A stretch of DNA of 64,000 nucleotides from Chrysopilus asiliformis (GCA_964034945.1 OZ035960.1:91167848-91231847); one strand, 5' to 3'. Positions 40,518 through 50,790 are shown, counted from the first letter of the stretch. Numbers and translations: made by a program. The notes: generated by a model not told the origin, from the sequence alone.

Positions 40518-41583
40518 TAATGTCTGTCGTGTTTGATGATATGCTGCAGCGTTTGGAGGCTTTGTGTCCAACTTGGATAAAATTACATGAAGAAAACTTC
40601 AGTGCTACTAAGGAATATTTCTTTGCAAAATATAACTTTCCCGGCATTATTGGTTGCATTGATGGTACCCACATTGGGTTATTGAAGCCTTCAAGCAATG
40701 AACATATGTTTTACAACAGAAAAGGCTTCCATAGCATTAATGCAATGGTGGTAAGTATACAGATATTAAAAAAAAAAGATCTGATGTTACTGTATTTATA
40801 GATTTGCGATCAAAGTGGAAATATAAGTGCAGTCAATGCCTTGTACGGTGGAGCTGCGCATGATTCCTTCGTGTGGAATATGTCTACCGAGCGTGAATAT
40901 TTGAAACAAAGATATCTTGAAGGAGACGAAAATTCTTGGCTTTTGGGTAAATTATAAATTCTCTAAAAGCTTCTCATGTAATCCAACAATCGACAGAAAA
41001 AACATTTTTAATCAACCTTATGTTTAGGAGACAGCGGGTATCCAAATGAACCCTTTCTCATCTCACCGTACCGGGCAGTTGCAGAAGATACAAGAGAGGC
41101 TAAATTTAATTATATACACGCCCAGGCAAGGAGCTGCGTGGAACGAGCAATTGGAGTTTTAAAAGGTCGATGGCGGATTTTGCTCGTTGAAAGGAAGTGT
41201 CGATATGCTCCGGAAAAATTAATCAAAATAATAAATGTGTGTGTCGCACTCCACAATATGAGCATCAAATACAACATTTCTGACAGCGACATTGATATAA
41301 CTTTTGATCAGCGATTCGAAAGTCCTGCGAATGATCTACATTATGAAAATGAAAATTTGAAGGAAAAAGGCAAAAGGATTAGAAATACAATTAAAAACAT
41401 ATTATAATTAAAAATATAAAATTAATAAAAATCAAACAAAAACATACTTCATTATAAAAAAAACCATAATATTAAAAAACATTATTTATAAACAATAAAA
41501 CGAAAACGTAATTCATTTTGAGCATATTAAATTAATCAGATCCATTTAAATAAAAAACATCAGACTTATTTAAATAATTTTTT

Positions 41584-41790
41584 TTAAAGTTGTAGCAGTC
41601 TTTCGTCGAGCTCATTTTTTGATAACATCAGCTCTAATTTTCTTTGTTTATATTTTAACTTTTCAATTTCATTCTTATTTTCCTGTGCCCATTTCTCTTT
41701 TAAACAATTAAGTTTTTCTGTTTTGACCTCTCTTATTTTCTTTTTTTCCTCGACAAGTTCTTCCAAAAGTTCATTTGTTCTCTTAACACC
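41584..41790 (-). pseudogene. Coiled-coil tail of the Harbinger accessory protein
   Basis: The minus-strand frame reads NELLEELVEEKKKIREVKTE, KLNCLKEKWAQENKNEIEKL, then KLELMLSKNELDERLLQL and stop. Such lysine- and glutamate-rich tails end the Myb/SANT-like partner proteins of Harbinger elements. The N-terminal DNA-binding part is absent because copy 2 begins at 41791; the first few residues of the open frame (MKWPQG) come from copy 2's TIR. Confidence 0.6.
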
Positions 41791-41939
41791 CTGGGGCCAC
41801 TTCATGTAAAATTTCTTCGACCAGAAAGTCGAACGATTTTTTTAGTCGAAGAAAATTGATATTGGGTTCATGTAATTCCTTCGACCACGAATTAGGCATT
41901 GCCTAATGTCGTATATACTAGAATCCGACTAATTAGGCC

Positions 41940-42976
41940 TGTTCCGACCACTCGCAACATAATTTTCAATTTTAAAATTTCTATTTAGTTTTATATTTAG
42001 TCATTAATTTATGTTTAGTAATTTTAAATATTACTGTACATTAATTTGATATTATTTGTCAAATTAAATTTAAGTTTAATCTAAGCAACCGAAATAAGTC
42101 CAAAAATCATATAAAAGCGCGTGTAATGCGACAGCTCAGTAATTCTTTCGGCTGAAGCCCTTGAGCACTCTCTCGGTAAGGTCTTAAAAGAATTCTTAGG
42201 GACAAACATTCAGTTTGTTTGTTTATTATAAGGAACACTTTCCGATAATAAGCAAATATTCTGATTGTAGTTGAATCGTTTATTGTAAGGAATATTTTCC
42301 GACTATAAACGATCCACTTTTCTATTAGGGTTTTTCTCGCGTACAATTACATATAATTGTATTAGGGTTTTGTATTATTTGATTTGTTTATTATATGGAA
42401 TACTTTCCATTAATAAATAAATATTTCAATTTAATTTAAAAATCGTTTATTATAAGGAATACTTTCCGATAATAAACGATACCTTTACATAAAGGTTTTT
42501 TCATTCTCACTATTTCATTTGATTTGTTTATTATATGGAATACTTTCCAATAATAAACAAATATTTCAATTTAATTTAAAAATCGTTTATTATAAGGAAT
42601 ACTTTCCGATAATAAACGATACCTTTACATAAAGGTTTTTTCATTCCCAATAATTCATTTGATTTGTCTATTAAAAGGAATACTTTCCAATAATAGGCAA
42701 ATATTTCAATTTCATTTAAAATCGTTTATTATAAGGAATACTTTCCGATAATAAACGATACTTTAATCGTGCTATCAACGATATACATTCTCTTCAATTA
42801 TTAATTGCAAGATTTATTGTTTATATTAATCTAAGTTTGATTAAATTGTTATAATAACTATTCTTTTAATTGATTTATTAAATTGTTAATTTCATTATAA
42901 ATTTACCACTTTGTTTTACTTCGCTTATTTTAAAATCCAGTATTTTTAATTTAAAGTTTTGCTTTCGGGCATAACA
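41940..42976 (+). repeat. BEL LTR, plus orientation
   Basis: Runs from tgttccgaccactcgcaaca to cttcgggcataaca and is followed by ttttggctcgatc. It contains about eight hairpins with the core ggaatactttcc (for example aatcgtttattataagg...ccgataataaacgat). It is longer than the minus-strand LTR (1037 against 910 bp) because it has more hairpin units. Confidence 0.85.
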
Positions 42977-42988
42977 TTTTGGCTCGAT

Positions 42989-43572
42989 CGGAAAGTATTC
43001 CTTATAATAAACGATTTTAAATGAAATTGAAATATTTGCCTATTATTGGAAAGTATTCCTTTTAATAGACAAATCAAATGAATTATTGGGAATGAAAAAA
43101 CCTTTATGTAAAGGTATCGTTTATTATCGGAAAGTATTCCTTATAATAAACGATTTTTAAATTAAATTGAAATATTTGTTTATTATTGGAAAGTATTCCA
43201 TATAATAAACAAATCAAATGAAATAGTGAGAATGAAAAAACCTTTATGTAAAGGTATCGTTTATTATCGGAAAGTATTCCTTATAATAAACAAACAAACT
43301 GAATGTTTGTCCCTAAGAATTCTTTTAAGACCTTACCGAGAGAGTGCTCAAGGGCTTCAGCCGAAAGAATTACTGAGCTGTCGCATTACACGCGCTTTTA
43401 TATGATTTTTGGACTTATTTCGGTTGCTTAGATTAAACTTAAATTTAATTTGACAAATAATATCAAATTAATGTACAGTAATATTTAAAATGACTAAACA
43501 TAAATTAATGACTAAATATAAAACTAAATAGAAATTTTAAAATTGAAAATTATGTTGCGAGTGGTCGGAACA
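42989..43572 (-). repeat. BEL LTR, minus orientation, truncated
   Basis: On the minus strand it starts tgttccgacc right after a purine-rich tract and runs through several ggaatactttcc hairpins, then stops at a ccgat motif where it joins the inverted LTR. The last 330 bp or so of the LTR are missing. Confidence 0.82.
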
Positions 43573-43648
43573 TTCTCCCACTCCAAAAAAAAACTTATGG
43601 TTATAATAATAAAAAATCTTATCAAATAATTATAATTATTATTAATTT

Positions 43649-44749
43649 TTATTTAAATTGCTTATCTCTATAATTTTTATATATAATTTTATGATTTTTA
43701 GTAATGTTTATTGTCATTGTTCCTCCTTGTTTAAGGAACAAAAAATATCTTTTTTGCTTTTGTTTTTTTATTTTTTCCCACGGAATCTTATCAAGATCTG
43801 ACTGGAAAACGTTGACCTCGGCTCCTTCAACAGTAGTTATCGTATATGTTTTTTCTTTTGGAGGATCAATTCTGGTAATATCCTTGAGAAACCTTGTCAA
43901 ATTTCTGCCTGGAGTCGTTGGAATTTCCCTTTTTTGCTTAGATGGAGGAGTGTTCCACAATGGTGACTCTTGTGCTGGAATCAATTTTTTCTTCAATGGT
44001 GAGAATGTCAAATTCCGCCCTGGTGTTGGAGGCAATTCATTTGGAGACATATCCTGTTTTGATTGCTCTGGTGATTTGGGAGGGTGGATTTGACTAAACC
44101 AATTTGCTTCTTCACCACTTAAATTGATTTGTAACAATTCTGATTCCATTTTTTTCTTTTTTCTTTTTCTTCTTTTACTAAGAAAGAAACATTTAATTAA
44201 TATATTAAATAAATAAGTTTTATAATTTTTATAAAAAACAGGATCTTTAGCAAATCTTCGTTCCAATTGGAAAAAACGTGATAAAGCAGCTTTTCTTGAT
44301 TCTCCTAATTTTAAAATGGATTCATTAAATGGAAGAGTCACAACATATCGTCCATCTGATTGACGATAATGAGTTTCCTTAAATATTTTTTCACATTTAT
44401 TTTCATCCTCTGTCCACTTTGAAATTGAAGAAACTTCTTCGACTTCCCAAAACTTTTTAATTTGAGCCTCAAATTCTAATGTATTATGGCAAGTTGTTAT
44501 TTTCAAAACTTTGTTATTTGAACTGATAGATTCACTTTCTACTGTACCCGAGATAATCCATCCTAAGTGTGAATTTTGAGCTAATAAAGAGGAATTAGAT
44601 TCCTTTTTAATCCCTTCTAATAAAATCTTTGAATATACATCTGCACCCAAAATTATATCTATCAATCCTGGAGTTTGATAATGTGGATCTGCCAATGGCA
44701 AATTGGATAAAAATTCAAATTTATTGCATTTTACTTTTTTGGGTGGCAT
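43649..44749 (-). pseudogene. BEL/Pao pol fragment with unknown tail
   Basis: The 366-codon frame continues the BEL/Pao aspartic protease region (FEFLSNLPLADPHY, DIILGADVYSKILLEGIK, HLGWIISGTV), then the segment before the reverse transcriptase (FWEVEE, YVVTLPFNESILKLGESRKA). After FYKNYK it changes to a basic, proline-rich sequence with two PGRNLT motifs (PPTPGRNLTFSPLKKK and IPTTPGRNLTRFLKD) that I do not recognise. The polymerase, RNase H and integrase are deleted. The tail could be the element's own 3' reading frame or acquired sequence. Confidence 0.7.
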
Positions 44750-44939
44750 CGTTTTAGCTACATTTTTTAAAAGCTTTTATTTAGCTCGCTATCTTGTCTG
44801 TTTGTTTGTCTGTTTGTCTGTCTGTCAGATCAAATCTTGCAACCCAATTTTGACCCACTTCCACTTGTCCGATTGACTTGAAATTTTGCACACTTATATA
44901 AGTCCGATGACAATACAATATTTTCACTACTTCGTCCTT

Positions 44940-45800
44940 ATAAGGATAACGGAAGGTCCTGTAAGGATAACGTGATTATCCTTTTCTCCAAATTTTCCGG
45001 AAAAAACTCTATCCTGGGGGTTTTTGGGGTCGCTGAATCCGAATCTGTCATTAAAAAGTCAGTAAGGATAACGGAAGGTCCTGTAAGGATAACGTGATTA
45101 TCCTTTTCTCCAAATTTTCCGGAAAAAAATCTATCCTGGGGGTTTTTGGAGTCGCTGAATCCGAATCTGTCATTAAAAAGTCTGTAAGGATAACGGAAGG
45201 TCCTGTAAGGATAACGTGATTATCCTTTTCTCCAAATTTTCCGGAAAAAAATCTATTCTGGGGGTTTTTGGGGTCGCTGAATCCGAATCTGTCATTAAAA
45301 AGTCTGTAAGGATAACGGAAGGTCCTGTAAGGATAACGTGATTATCCTTTTCTCCAAATTTTCCGGAAAAAAATCTATTCTGGGGTTTTTGGGGTCGCTG
45401 AATCCGAATCTGTCATCAAAAAGTCTGTAAGGATAACGGAAGGTCCTGTAAGGATAACGTGATTATCCTTTTCTCCAAATTTTCCGGAAAAAACTCTATC
45501 CTGGGGGTTTTTGGGGTCGCTGAATCCGAATCTGTCATTAAAAAGTCTGTAAGGATAACGGAAGGTCCTGTAAGGATAACGTGATTATCCTTTTCTCCAA
45601 ATTTTCCGGAAAAAAATCTATTCTGGGGTTTTTGGGGTCGCTGAATCCGAATCTGTCATTAAAAAGTCTGTAAGGATAACGGAATGTCCTGTAAGGATAA
45701 CGTGATTATCCTTTTTCTCAATTGTTCCGGGAAAAAATATATTCTGCGGGTTTTGGGGTTCGCTGAATACGATTCTCAAGTTAAAAAGCCTGTAAGGACA
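44940..45800 (-). repeat. Satellite array 1, about 121-bp unit, 7 copies
   Basis: Units recur every 120-123 bp; gtcgctgaatccgaatctgt appears near 45029, 45152, 45272, 45394, 45515 and 45637, with a diverged copy near 45758. Each unit has two aaggataac motifs and a ggggtttttggggtcgctga block. In reverse complement it is clearly related to array 2 at 62411-63625 (shared acaggaccttccgt, tcagcgaccccaaaaacccc, aaaaggata). Confidence 0.92.
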
Positions 45801-45849
45801 TCTCAAATGTAAAACTATATATTCGAAGACTAAAAAGAACAAAATAAAA

Positions 45850-46110
45850 AAAATAAAAAAAAATTTTTAAAAAAAGCTTTTATTAAAAAAAATGCACTAA
45901 AAAGAAAAAAATAATTTTCTGGACGCTGTGTATCACAAATATAAAAGCTTTTAAAAAGCGAGATAAAGCATAAAACAATAAAATAAACATTTATCTAGCT
46001 TTCTAAAAGCTTTTATATTTGTGATACACAGCGTCCAGAAAATTATTTTTTTCTTTTTAGTGCATTTTTTTTAATAAAAGCTTTTTTTAAAAATTTTTTT
46101 TTATTTTTTT
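45850..46110. repeat. Palindrome next to satellite array 1
   Basis: Arms of about 105 bp (ttttctggacgctgtgtatc... and its inverse gatacacagcgtccagaaaa) surround a 45-bp centre with gcgagataaagc. Both arms include aaaagctttt. It forms the right end of the insertion in the BEL protease gene. Confidence 0.88.
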
Positions 46111-47817
46111 TAAAACTAAAGCTTTTACTTCGGTGTGGAATTCTTCATTATATAAAGATTTAAAGGAAAATCTTATTCTAGCATTACAGTTTATCAATTT
46201 TTGTCCTCCAAGACCTGATACCTGAGCATTTATTTTTTCTTTTCGCAATCCTAATCTTTGTGCCAAAGATTCAGACACAAATGAAGATTGTGAACCTTGA
46301 TCTATTAAAGCACGTGCTATGTGAACTCCGGTATTTGCGATGATTTTAATTAATGCTGTAGCGAGTAAAACGAAAGAATCAATATCTGTACTAAAATGTG
46401 ATGCTACATTTTGTGTAACTATTTTTGATGTACTGGGTTCTATGCTAAATTGGGACGCATCATTTCGATTAATCGTTCCTAATGTAGTAGATTCTTTAGG
46501 ATTATCTATACTAAAATGTGTTGATACATTTTGTGTAGCTACCTTAGATTTCTCTAAAATTTCTTTTGGTTGAGATTTTTCTGATTGTTTAAAATATTCT
46601 TTATGTAGTAAAGTGTTATGTATTTTCCCACATTTTAAACAATTAAATTTACTTGGACATTGATTAAGCATGTGTTTTGTGCTAAGACAATTAAAACACA
46701 TCTTATTTTTCTTTAAAAATTCAGTACGATTTTGTACATCCATATTGATAAATTTAGAGCATAATGCTAATTTATGTGCTTCAGAACACAAGGAACATTT
46801 GAAGACAACGTTGGAATGGAGAGATTGAGAATTTTTGATATTCTTTTGGATATTTAAATTTTGAAATGATTTCCTTGATTGCGTAATTTCAAGGGTGCGA
46901 TATCTTTTTTCTAAAAATTCTTGCAAAACTTGAAATTTGGGAATTTTTTCTAATTCATGAATTTTTTGTTCCCATAAAATATGAGTGTCTGGATGCAATT
47001 TTTGAACTGTTATGTGAATAACAATTGCATCCCACGAATCTGTAGAAATGCCTAAATTGTTTAATGTTAGAAGACATTCTGTAGTTATATCTAATAATCG
47101 TTTGATATTAGCTGCATTATCAGCAATAATAGCAGATTGCGAAAGTAATTTCGTGAGTGCAGTAGAAACTAAAACGCGTTGATTTGAATATCTTTGAACC
47201 AAGATTTTCCATGCAGGCTCATAATTCAATTCTGTTATTTGATAGGAATGAATTAAGCGTTCAGCTTCTCCAGTAAGTTTTGATTTTAAATAATGAAATT
47301 TGTGAATTATTGAAATTGTGGGATCATCATGTATCATTGTTTTGAATAGATCATGGAACGAGGGCCATAAATAATAATCACCTGCAAAGCTAGGGATTTC
47401 AATAGGAGGAAGTTTGATTGGTTTTATTATTGATAAAACGTCATTTGATTGAGTTCTAGAAGCATTCATATTATTATGTGATGACTGTTGCAGTGCTTCA
47501 ATAGTTTCATTAAATTCACTATCTGTATCTAAATAAAACTCTTGAGCTTTATTTAATAATTCCTCAAATTGTTGAAACAATGTTTGATTTTCTATTACAT
47601 TTACAAACTCAATATCTAAATCAGATATTTGAGTCCAATAACTTCGCAGTAATTTTTGCTTAGTTGTAATTGAAACCGCTGTTTGTCTTTTACCATCTGT
47701 GATAAATTTGTTTCGAATTGTCTTCATTCGACTAAAAATTCGAAACAATTTTTGAATTAGAATTGTAGTATCTGATGATACAGAATCTTGTTCAATAGTT
47801 CCAATTGGCTCAGACAT
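46087..47817 (-). CDS. BEL/Pao gag and start of protease
   Basis: The 576-codon frame begins MSEPIGTIEQDS. The gag core has IEIPSFAGDYYLWPSFHDLF and FHYLKSKLTGEAERLI, the DUF1759 pattern of Pao gag. Two or three zinc knuckles follow (CSLCSEAHKLALC, CFNCLSTKHMLNQC, CLKCGKIHNTLLH). A retroviral-type aspartic protease then starts (ARALIDQGSQSSFVSESLAQ; the family often has D(S/T/Q)G). The frame is cut at its 3' end by the satellite-bearing insertion, its last residues being read from the inserted A-rich sequence. Long and undamaged, so the element is fairly young. Confidence 0.85.
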   Translation of the reverse strand: MSEPIGTIEQDSVSSDTTILIQKLFRIFSRMKTIRNKFITDGKRQTAVSITTKQKLLRSYWTQISDLDIEFVNVIENQTLFQQFEELLNKAQEFYLDTDSEFNETIEALQQSSHNNMNASRTQSNDVLSIIKPIKLPPIEIPSFAGDYYLWPSFHDLFKTMIHDDPTISIIHKFHYLKSKLTGEAERLIHSYQITELNYEPAWKILVQRYSNQRVLVSTALTKLLSQSAIIADNAANIKRLLDITTECLLTLNNLGISTDSWDAIVIHITVQKLHPDTHILWEQKIHELEKIPKFQVLQEFLEKRYRTLEITQSRKSFQNLNIQKNIKNSQSLHSNVVFKCSLCSEAHKLALCSKFINMDVQNRTEFLKKNKMCFNCLSTKHMLNQCPSKFNCLKCGKIHNTLLHKEYFKQSEKSQPKEILEKSKVATQNVSTHFSIDNPKESTTLGTINRNDASQFSIEPSTSKIVTQNVASHFSTDIDSFVLLATALIKIIANTGVHIARALIDQGSQSSFVSESLAQRLGLRKEKINAQVSGLGGQKLINCNARIRFSFKSLYNEEFHTEVKALVLKKIKKNF

Positions 47818-47918
47818 GTTAACAGACGGATAAAATTAATTGAAATAAAAATTGAAAATTTTAAAACAATTCACACTTCGAATTTTCACCAATTTAGAAT
47901 CCGGCTCGAAGGACCAAA

Positions 47919-48828
47919 TGTTATGCCCGAAAGCAAAACTTTAAATTAAAAATACTGGATTTTAAAATGGGCGAAGTAAAACAAAGTGGTAAATTTATAA
48001 TGAAATTAACAATTTAATAAATCAATTAAAAGAATAGTTATTATAACAATTTAATCAAACTTAGATTAATATAAACAATAAATCTTGCAATTAATAATTG
48101 AAGAGAATGTATATCGTTGATAGCACGATTAAAGTATCGTTTATTATCGGAAAGTATTCCTTATAATAAACGATTTTTAAATGAAATTGAAATATTTGCC
48201 TATTATTGGAAAGTATTCCTTTTAATAGACAAATCAAATGAATTATTGGGAATGAAAAAACCTTTATGTAAAGGTATCGTTTATTATCGGAAAGTATTCC
48301 TTATAATAAACGATTTTTAAATTAAATTGAAATATTTGTTTATTAATGGAAAGTATTCCATATAATAAACAAATCAAATAATACAAACAAATGTATTCGA
48401 TGCGAGAAAAACCCTAATACAATTATATGTAATTGTACGCGAGAAAAACCCTAATAGAAAAGTGGATCGTTTATAGTCGGAAAATATTCCTTACAATAAA
48501 CAATCAGAATATTTGCTTATTATCGGAAAGTGTTCCTTATAATAAACAAACAAACTGAATGTTTGTCCCTAAGAATTCTTTTAAGACCTTACCGAGAGAG
48601 TGCTCAAGGGCTTCAGCCGAAAGAATTACTGAGCTGTCGCATTACACGCGCTTTTATATGATTTTTGGACTTATTTCGGTTGCTTAGATTAAACTTAAAT
48701 TTAATTTGACAAATAATATCAAATTAATGTACAGTAATATTTAAAATGACTAAACATAAATTAATGACTAAATATAAAACTAAATAGAAATTTTAAAATT
48801 GAAAATTATGTTGCGAGTGGTCGGAACA
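47919..48828 (-). repeat. BEL LTR, minus orientation (5' LTR)
   Basis: Runs on the minus strand from tgttccgaccactcgcaaca to cttcgggcataaca and is followed by the primer-binding site tttggtccttcgagccgg. It holds about six ggaatactttcc hairpins. Confidence 0.88.
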
Positions 48829-48907
48829 AGGCCATTTAAGCTGTCAAAATCGAAGAGTCGCGCGAAAGTATTTCCAATTTTCTGTGGTCACGGAAAAAAT
48901 TTAAAAA

Positions 48908-49222
48908 ATGTTTTTTGACACTGAGAGCAGTGATGAGGAGTTTTTAAAGGGCTTAACGGCTGAAGGAAGACGTCTAAGGGATATTAGTAACCCTTTAGCA
49001 TTGGCAGAAACAGAGTATGATTATGTGAAATATGAATATTTTTTTGATATGAATTATGATTCTTTGAAATATTTCAGCTTTAAAATGAGGTTTAGGGTTT
49101 CCAAGGACATTTTTAGCTACATTTTAAACACGATTGAGACACCAATAACCAGTAGAAACACCAGTGTACCAACGATAATAAAGTTAGCAACGACTTTAAA
49201 ATTATTGGCCAGTGGCAGCTAA
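48908..49222 (+). pseudogene. Harbinger transposase N-terminus, copy 2
   Basis: The frame reads MFFDTESSDEEFLKGLTAEG, NPLALAETEYDYVKYEYFFD, FKMRFRVSKDIFSYILNTIE and KLATTLKLLASGS, then stops at a deletion. It shows the undamaged reading of the start of the transposase, which in copy 1 is frameshifted. Confidence 0.85.
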
Positions 49223-49726
49223 CAAACATTTTTGGGCGTGATTGATACTGGTGGACGGAAGTTGCTTCTCTTGGCTTAGTTTATTGGGATTCGCCCTGAA
49301 ATCAACGCATTATATATAAATTTCATATTAAATCATAGATATAATTAAAGTTTTTCGCAAAAAATGCCACTATACTCACATTTTAACAAATATCTTCAGC
49401 CAAAACTTTTCTTCGACCTGCTGGACGAATGATATTTCACCATCGACTAAATTTGATTTTATCGTTCGACCAAAAAGGTCGAAAATTTGATACATGAACC
49501 CAATTTCGGAAATAGTCGAAAAAGTGTGGTCGAAGTAAGTTACATGAAGCCACCCCAGGACCCACCGCACACGGTTCATCTCGTCGCGGCAACTTTTGGT
49601 CCTCAAAATGCCTTTTCGACGTACACGCTTCTTCACTTTTTAATAGGAAAAACTTGTTTACAACAAGCGATCGCTCATGTGTGTGTGGTTCTCATATATG
49701 TGTTGTATTTCCAGCTCATTCCCTTT

Positions 49727-50095
49727 GCGCTAGATTACACACGGCAATTTTCGGGCTTACTTAAGCCGATTTTTGGGAGAAACGACTGAGGAGGGAAAAG
49801 TTGCCACTCGAAATCATGGCTTATCGACAATCTGCATATATGCAAAGTGTGTGAACCGGTTTGGGAAAAGTAGTAGGCAGAAATCATTTTCGTTCTGACC
49901 GTCAGCAGGTAAAGATCTTGGGAAGTATATGAGCAGCAGCAATTTCAATGGTTTGAGTCCACACACACCCATGTAAACTTGTGTAGCATATGCAAACAGG
50001 ATTGGTTTATTTAAGCCACAAGTGTAAGCACATTGGCTTATTAAGCCCAAAAGTTGCCGGCTTACTTAAGCCAAATGTAATCTGGGCCTTTCTAG
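49727..50095. mobile_element. Small inverted-repeat element
   Basis: The phrases agattacacacggc...ggcttacttaagcc at the left and ggcttacttaagccaaatgt...gggcc at the right are inverted partners; the ttaagcc motif recurs several times between them. No TSD confirmed and no coding capacity. Confidence 0.5.
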
Positions 50096-50155
50096 CTCGC
50101 ACCGAGGCAACATTAATTGCCACAATAAAAACTGCCAACAATCGAAGAATAAGAA

Positions 50156-50331
50156 CTGGAGTGGTATTCCGTAACTTGTTTCAAGCGATTGTTTCGAGTT
50201 AGAAGAAAAAGTAATATTCGGTGTCTTTGTTCCGATCAAGATAAATGACAGGGCGAAACAGAGATCGCGAATACTACTTTTTTTCTAACTCGAAACAAAC
50301 GCTTGAAACAAGTTACGGAATACCACTCCTG
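50156..50331. repeat. 176-bp palindromic MITE
   Basis: ggagtggtattccgtaactt and its inverse aagttacggaataccactcc bound arms of about 55-60 bp with an internal cagtaatattc/gaatactac partner. Probably a MITE; no duplication confirmed. Confidence 0.75.
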
Positions 50332-50604
50332 GTTATGTTGTTATTTACCTACCTACCTGAAAAATAAAACTACCTGCAATTGGAATTTCACTATGTGTAT
50401 TCAATTTTTGTTTATTTGGGATATGTTTACGAGTCGATGGCTAAGCACCGACTGACTAGATGAAATTACGCACACATGCATGCTGACGTGCTACACGAGC
50501 GACTTTTTTTGTGTGCGTAAAACTTTTCCCCTCTTGCCGAACTCGTTTCTTTCCCACAATTTGGTAAAGTTGCGGCATCCTGATGACCGAAAGTTGAAAC
50601 GTGT

Positions 50605-50790
50605 ACGCCCATACCAGAGGCCCTATCGGCGAACACGATACGATTGGATCGAGTCGTAAACTCCATGTTGTTGTTTGTGTAAAACACTAACAACAACATT
50701 GAATTGTGTAAAACACTAACAACAACATTGAATTTACGACTCGATCCAATCGTATCGTGTTCGCCGATAGGGCCTCTGGTGTTTTCCCAT
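50605..50790. repeat. Palindrome with duplicated centre
   Basis: ccagaggccctatcggcgaa at the left is inverted at the right end (ttcgccgatagggcctctgg). The centre has a direct duplication of gtgtaaaacactaacaacaa. A degenerate half of the same sequence (ggccttatcgcc...attcaatgttgttg) lies at about 18198-18247. Confidence 0.85.

Larger units (their letters stand above)
39107..41407 (+). pseudogene. Harbinger transposase, interrupted
   Basis: The N-terminal part (39107-39473) has an extra T in an early T-run compared with copy 2 and a second break near 39245, then reads FKMRFRISKDIFNYILNTIE and KLLASGSYQSSVGDDFTLAL. After the insertion at 39476-40517 it resumes as VVFDDMLQRLEALCPTW, NFPGIIGCIDGTHIGLLKPS (first catalytic D), NALYGGAAHDSFVWN, LLGDSGYPNEPFLISPY (second D), SCVERAIGVLKGRWRILL (E). 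Introns are 40751-40801 and 40947-41027. The DDE core is intact, so disruption is recent or mild, but frameshifts and the insertion should prevent expression. Confidence 0.85.
38887..41790 (+). mobile_element. PIF/Harbinger element, copy 1 (right end missing)
   Basis: The left end ctggggccacttcatgtaac, followed by cttcgaccagaaagtcgaac, matches that of copy 2 at 41791. Inside are a transposase gene (+, 39107-41407) and the C-terminal coiled-coil of a second protein (-, 41584-41790). The right TIR is absent: copy 1 stops where the left end of copy 2 begins. A different element is inserted at 39476-40517. Confidence 0.85.
44757..46115. mobile_element. Satellite-bearing insertion in the BEL protease
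   Basis: The BEL reading frames on both sides of this block align as one protein in the same frame, so the block is an insertion of about 1.36 kb. It begins with agcttttatttagctcgcta and a tgtctgtttgtctgtc stretch, then a 7-copy satellite, then a palindrome built on aaaagctttt. No clear target duplication. It resembles the dispersed repeats whose leaders have gtctgtctgtc and cttgaaattttgcacac. Confidence 0.65.
41940..48828 (-). mobile_element. BEL/Pao retrotransposon with inverted terminal LTR
   Basis: The insertion is flanked by the 5-bp duplication aggcc (41935-41939 and 48829-48833), and copy 1 of the Harbinger element gives the empty site. Read on the minus strand it runs LTR (48828-47919), primer-binding site tttggtccttcgagccgg, gag and protease (47817-46087), an interrupting satellite block, protease/RT start (44749 on), a purine tract ggagtgggagaa, then a truncated LTR (43572-42989). 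Beyond that is a complete LTR in the opposite orientation (41940-42976). RT, RNase H and integrase are missing, so it is non-autonomous. Inverted outer LTRs within one target duplication are unusual. Confidence 0.85.
41791..49558 (+). mobile_element. PIF/Harbinger element, copy 2 with BEL insertion
   Basis: The left end ctggggccacttcatgtaaa and right end gttacatgaagccaccccag are inverted copies. The first 144 bp nearly match copy 1, then a BEL/Pao element interrupts at 41940-48828, flanked by aggcc. The transposase start resumes at 48908. After 49222 the rest of the transposase is deleted, and about 330 bp lead to the right TIR. Confidence 0.88.

Noticed and set aside
42100..43400. Hairpin series considered as tRNA or other structured RNA genes
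   Set aside because: Stems are simple AT-rich inverted repeats with a shared core inside LTRs; no cloverleaf or A/B-box pattern is present.
43704..44093. 129-codon plus-strand frame
   Set aside because: It is antisense to the BEL pol-fragment frame on the minus strand and has a composition that follows from it.
44940..45800. Regularly spaced repeats, considered as a CRISPR array
   Set aside because: The units are contiguous 121-bp satellites with no unique spacers, and the window is clearly a eukaryotic nuclear genome.
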